64,000 nt of DNA from Symbiodinium natans (lineage: Eukaryota > Sar > Dinophyceae > Suessiales > Symbiodiniaceae), in NCBI GenBank assembly GCA_905221605.1, contig CAJNDS010002392.1:250001-314000 (forward strand). Direction: 5' to 3'. A program made the translations under genes and the position numbers. The notes under the pieces are model-generated. The model did no database searches. It saw nothing but the letters and a program-made list of their open reading frames with translations, and was not told the origin of the DNA. Below are positions 62,430-64,000 of this stretch, piece by piece. The first letter of the stretch is position 1. Each line of letters begins with the position of its first letter.

Positions 62430-62528
62430 CGGTCAAAGTCATTGCGTCCGCGCGACCGTGTCGAGGATCAAACCGACAAATTTGCAGACGATCTTGACGG
62501 TCTGGGTGGATCAGTGCCTGGTTGCAAA
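62430..62528 (+). CDS. short exon-like fragment
   Basis: After CCCTAG at 62424-62429 the frame reads RSKSLRPRDRVEDQTDKFAD and DLDGLGGSVPGCK before TGA. Its ADDLDGLGGSVP resembles ADDFDGIGGSLP just before the F-box of the upstream ORF, suggesting duplication of that exon. It may also be the 5' part of the nuclease gene. Confidence 0.35.
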
Positions 62529-62640
62529 TGAGAGTAGGTCCTGTTACCTTCATAAAGACATAATGTTGTTTACATTCGTTAAAATGCGACTACGCAATTA
62601 TGTAAACGCACGCCTGAATCAAACCTAACCATTTGCTTAG

Positions 62641-64000
62641 GACGGTCAAGAATCAGACGAAGAAGCCATGGACGTTACTGATGTTTCTGCGGCAGGACTG
62701 CGAGTTGTCTTTATCATTTTCTGAAAGTGTAATATAGAAACATAGGCAGTCCTGCGCGAAGGAGGCTGGACTCACCCACTCGATTCAATTGTGGGCGCTG
62801 TTCTTCGTCGCGACCCCATACCTCCGATTTTTCAAATGCCCTCTCAGCCGGAGACCGCATCGACGGCGTCGTTGAGTGCATGTACAGATCTGGCCAGACT
62901 CAATCACTTTCCCACCGATGAATTCTTGCGCTTTGAGTCAGAGGGACACAAGTACTTCTACAATGACGTAGTCGTCGGATGCAGCGCTACCTGGCTGGCT
63001 TGCATCTTGCCACACGCGTAGTGAAATATATACAGAGTAAGAGTTGCCATAAGGCAACCTCTTAGCGTTTCTAAGTTTTTTCGTCGAGGTTACCGCCCTG
63101 ATTCACGAGTTTTCCGAAGAGTTCGACGCTACACTTGCTTTACAAAAAATGAAGTCTGGTCGAAATTGGCCTCGAAAGGAATATGTTGCGCCCGATGCAG
63201 ACTTCAAACTTATTGGCGCCATGCTAATCGGCATGGACTTCTTCTACCAGGCAGATCTCGTAGAAGAGCTCAAGAAAACTCCGCCAGACCTCAGCAAGAT
63301 TTGCGAATTGTTCGTTGCAAGCCGTGCGGAGCTGAACACGTGGGACGACATCATGACGCAACTCGTGCTTCACGATAACGAGATTACTGATATCTGGAAT
63401 CTCAAAAGGGAAAGCGCAGCGAACTGCGGCACGTGGATGCATGCAATGCTTGAACATTTACTGAATGGCTATCAGATTTGTTCTGGCTGCATGGAGGGTG
63501 AACTTAATGCTGCTATCCGCGCACTTCAAAAGATGGGCAATGTCGAAGTATTTCGAACCGAATGGTGTGTTCATGCCCCGGAGGAGGACCTAGCTGGATC
63601 AATCGACGTCGTTCTGAAGATCAAAGATTCCAGCGAATTCATTCTACTGGACTGGAAACGCAGCGAGAAGTTGAAGGATAAGTTCAACAGTTACGGCAAA
63701 AACATGAAAGTGCCGCTGCAAGACTTGCCGGACTGTCAAGGACACCATTATCGGCTCCAATTAAACATATATCGCTGGATCTTGGAGAAGTACTACGACG
63801 TAAAAATTATCAAGATGGTAGTTGTCTGCGTGCATCCCAACTATCTTCCAGATGGCTTCGTCGACGAAGTTCCAGATCTTCAAGCATCTGTCTCGCAGCT
63901 TATGGACATCAGAAGACAACAGTTGCTCGCCAAAGCAGCGGAACCATGTGCCGATGCTGCGATTCCGCCTACTGAACCTTTTCAAGTTCGCTTGTCTGGG
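62641..64000 (+). CDS. PD-(D/E)XK nuclease, RecB/Cas4-like (5' part, runs off the window)
   Basis: Three exons: 62641-62691, 62746-62985 and 63089 to beyond 64000; all junctions are phase 0. The upstream intron ends TTAG|G at 62640. Both internal introns have GC donors and AG|G acceptors (54 and 103 bp). Exon 3 is open for all 304 codons to the edge. Nuclease motifs in order: EGHKYFYNDV, VTALIHEFSEEFD, GTWMHAMLEHLLNG (63428 on; His and Glu), AGSIDVVLKI (Asp codon 63604), LLDWKRSEK (Asp-x-Lys, codons 63650-63658) and QLNIYRWILE (Q-x3-Y, 63758 on). This set is the known signature of RecB-family exonucleases. It may act in DNA repair or belong to a mobile element; large families of such nucleases are plausible in dinoflagellates. 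The 3' end is unseen. Confidence 0.75.

Overview
This window looks like a piece of a dinoflagellate nuclear genome, possibly from Symbiodiniaceae or a relative. The evidence is as follows. The telomere-type heptamer TTTAGGG/CCCTAAA is present in very large amounts. Introns are short, with GC donors and AG|G acceptors. Every convincing gene lies on the + strand, as in the one-directional gene arrays of dinoflagellates. A fragment matching the core of the dinoflagellate spliced leader sits just before one start codon. Other TTTAGGG-bearing algae or plants are possible on the heptamer alone, but not on the whole set. No bacterial features, tRNA, rRNA or CRISPR were recognised.

Region 1, about 1-38.6 kb, is a gene-poor mosaic of interstitial telomere-like arrays. 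They run in both orientations and range from perfect 37-unit tracts to worn remnants. Between them lie short unique blocks of 60-400 bp, several families of roughly 100-135 bp fold-back elements (MITE-like), simple repeats, and a few exon-like fragments. The clearest gene is a two-exon ankyrin-repeat gene (13441-14550). A RapZ-C-like fragment with a CxxGxHRS loop lies at about 19.9-20.2 kb. Several tracts are homogeneous arrays of variant units (TTTTGGGG, TTTAGGGG, TTTTAGGG, TTTAGGC, TTGAGGG, CCCTACA, CCCCCAAA).

Region 2, about 38.6-42.0 kb, is a block of four different satellites built largely from palindromes: an AT-rich TTTAAA/AATTAA satellite, a G-rich GGCTGGAGG tract, TTATCATAATTATGATAA palindromes, and a 56-bp array whose unit carries a near-palindrome centred on CCGCGG. 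It divides the telomere-repeat mosaic from the gene-bearing side.

Region 3, 42275-52055, is the main discovery candidate: a DNA transposon of about 9.8 kb bounded by a perfect 28-bp inverted repeat. Both ends carry subterminal TTAATTAA motifs, and imperfect 24/29-bp direct repeats abut the outer ends. Inside, all on the + strand, are a two-exon DDE-transposase-like gene of apparent CACTA/CMC type (49940-51792) and four accessory genes that do not match a family I can name (about 43.0-46.6 kb and 48.5-49.7 kb). Paired AGGAGG/CCTCCT hairpins are spread through it and I saw none outside. Telomere-like DNA and a smaller 174-bp inverted-repeat element have entered its middle.

Region 4, 52.06-64 kb, has more ordinary composition. 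It holds a small basic protein gene (52670-53302), a stretch of tandemly duplicated and partly broken exons (about 54-59.4 kb), a Cys-rich 430-codon ORF, an F-box plus zinc-finger ORF (60655-62361), and the 5' part of a gene for a RecB/Cas4-like PD-(D/E)XK nuclease (62641 to the window edge) with two GC-AG introns. Exon boundaries are read by eye; functions named here are inferences from motifs, not database matches.
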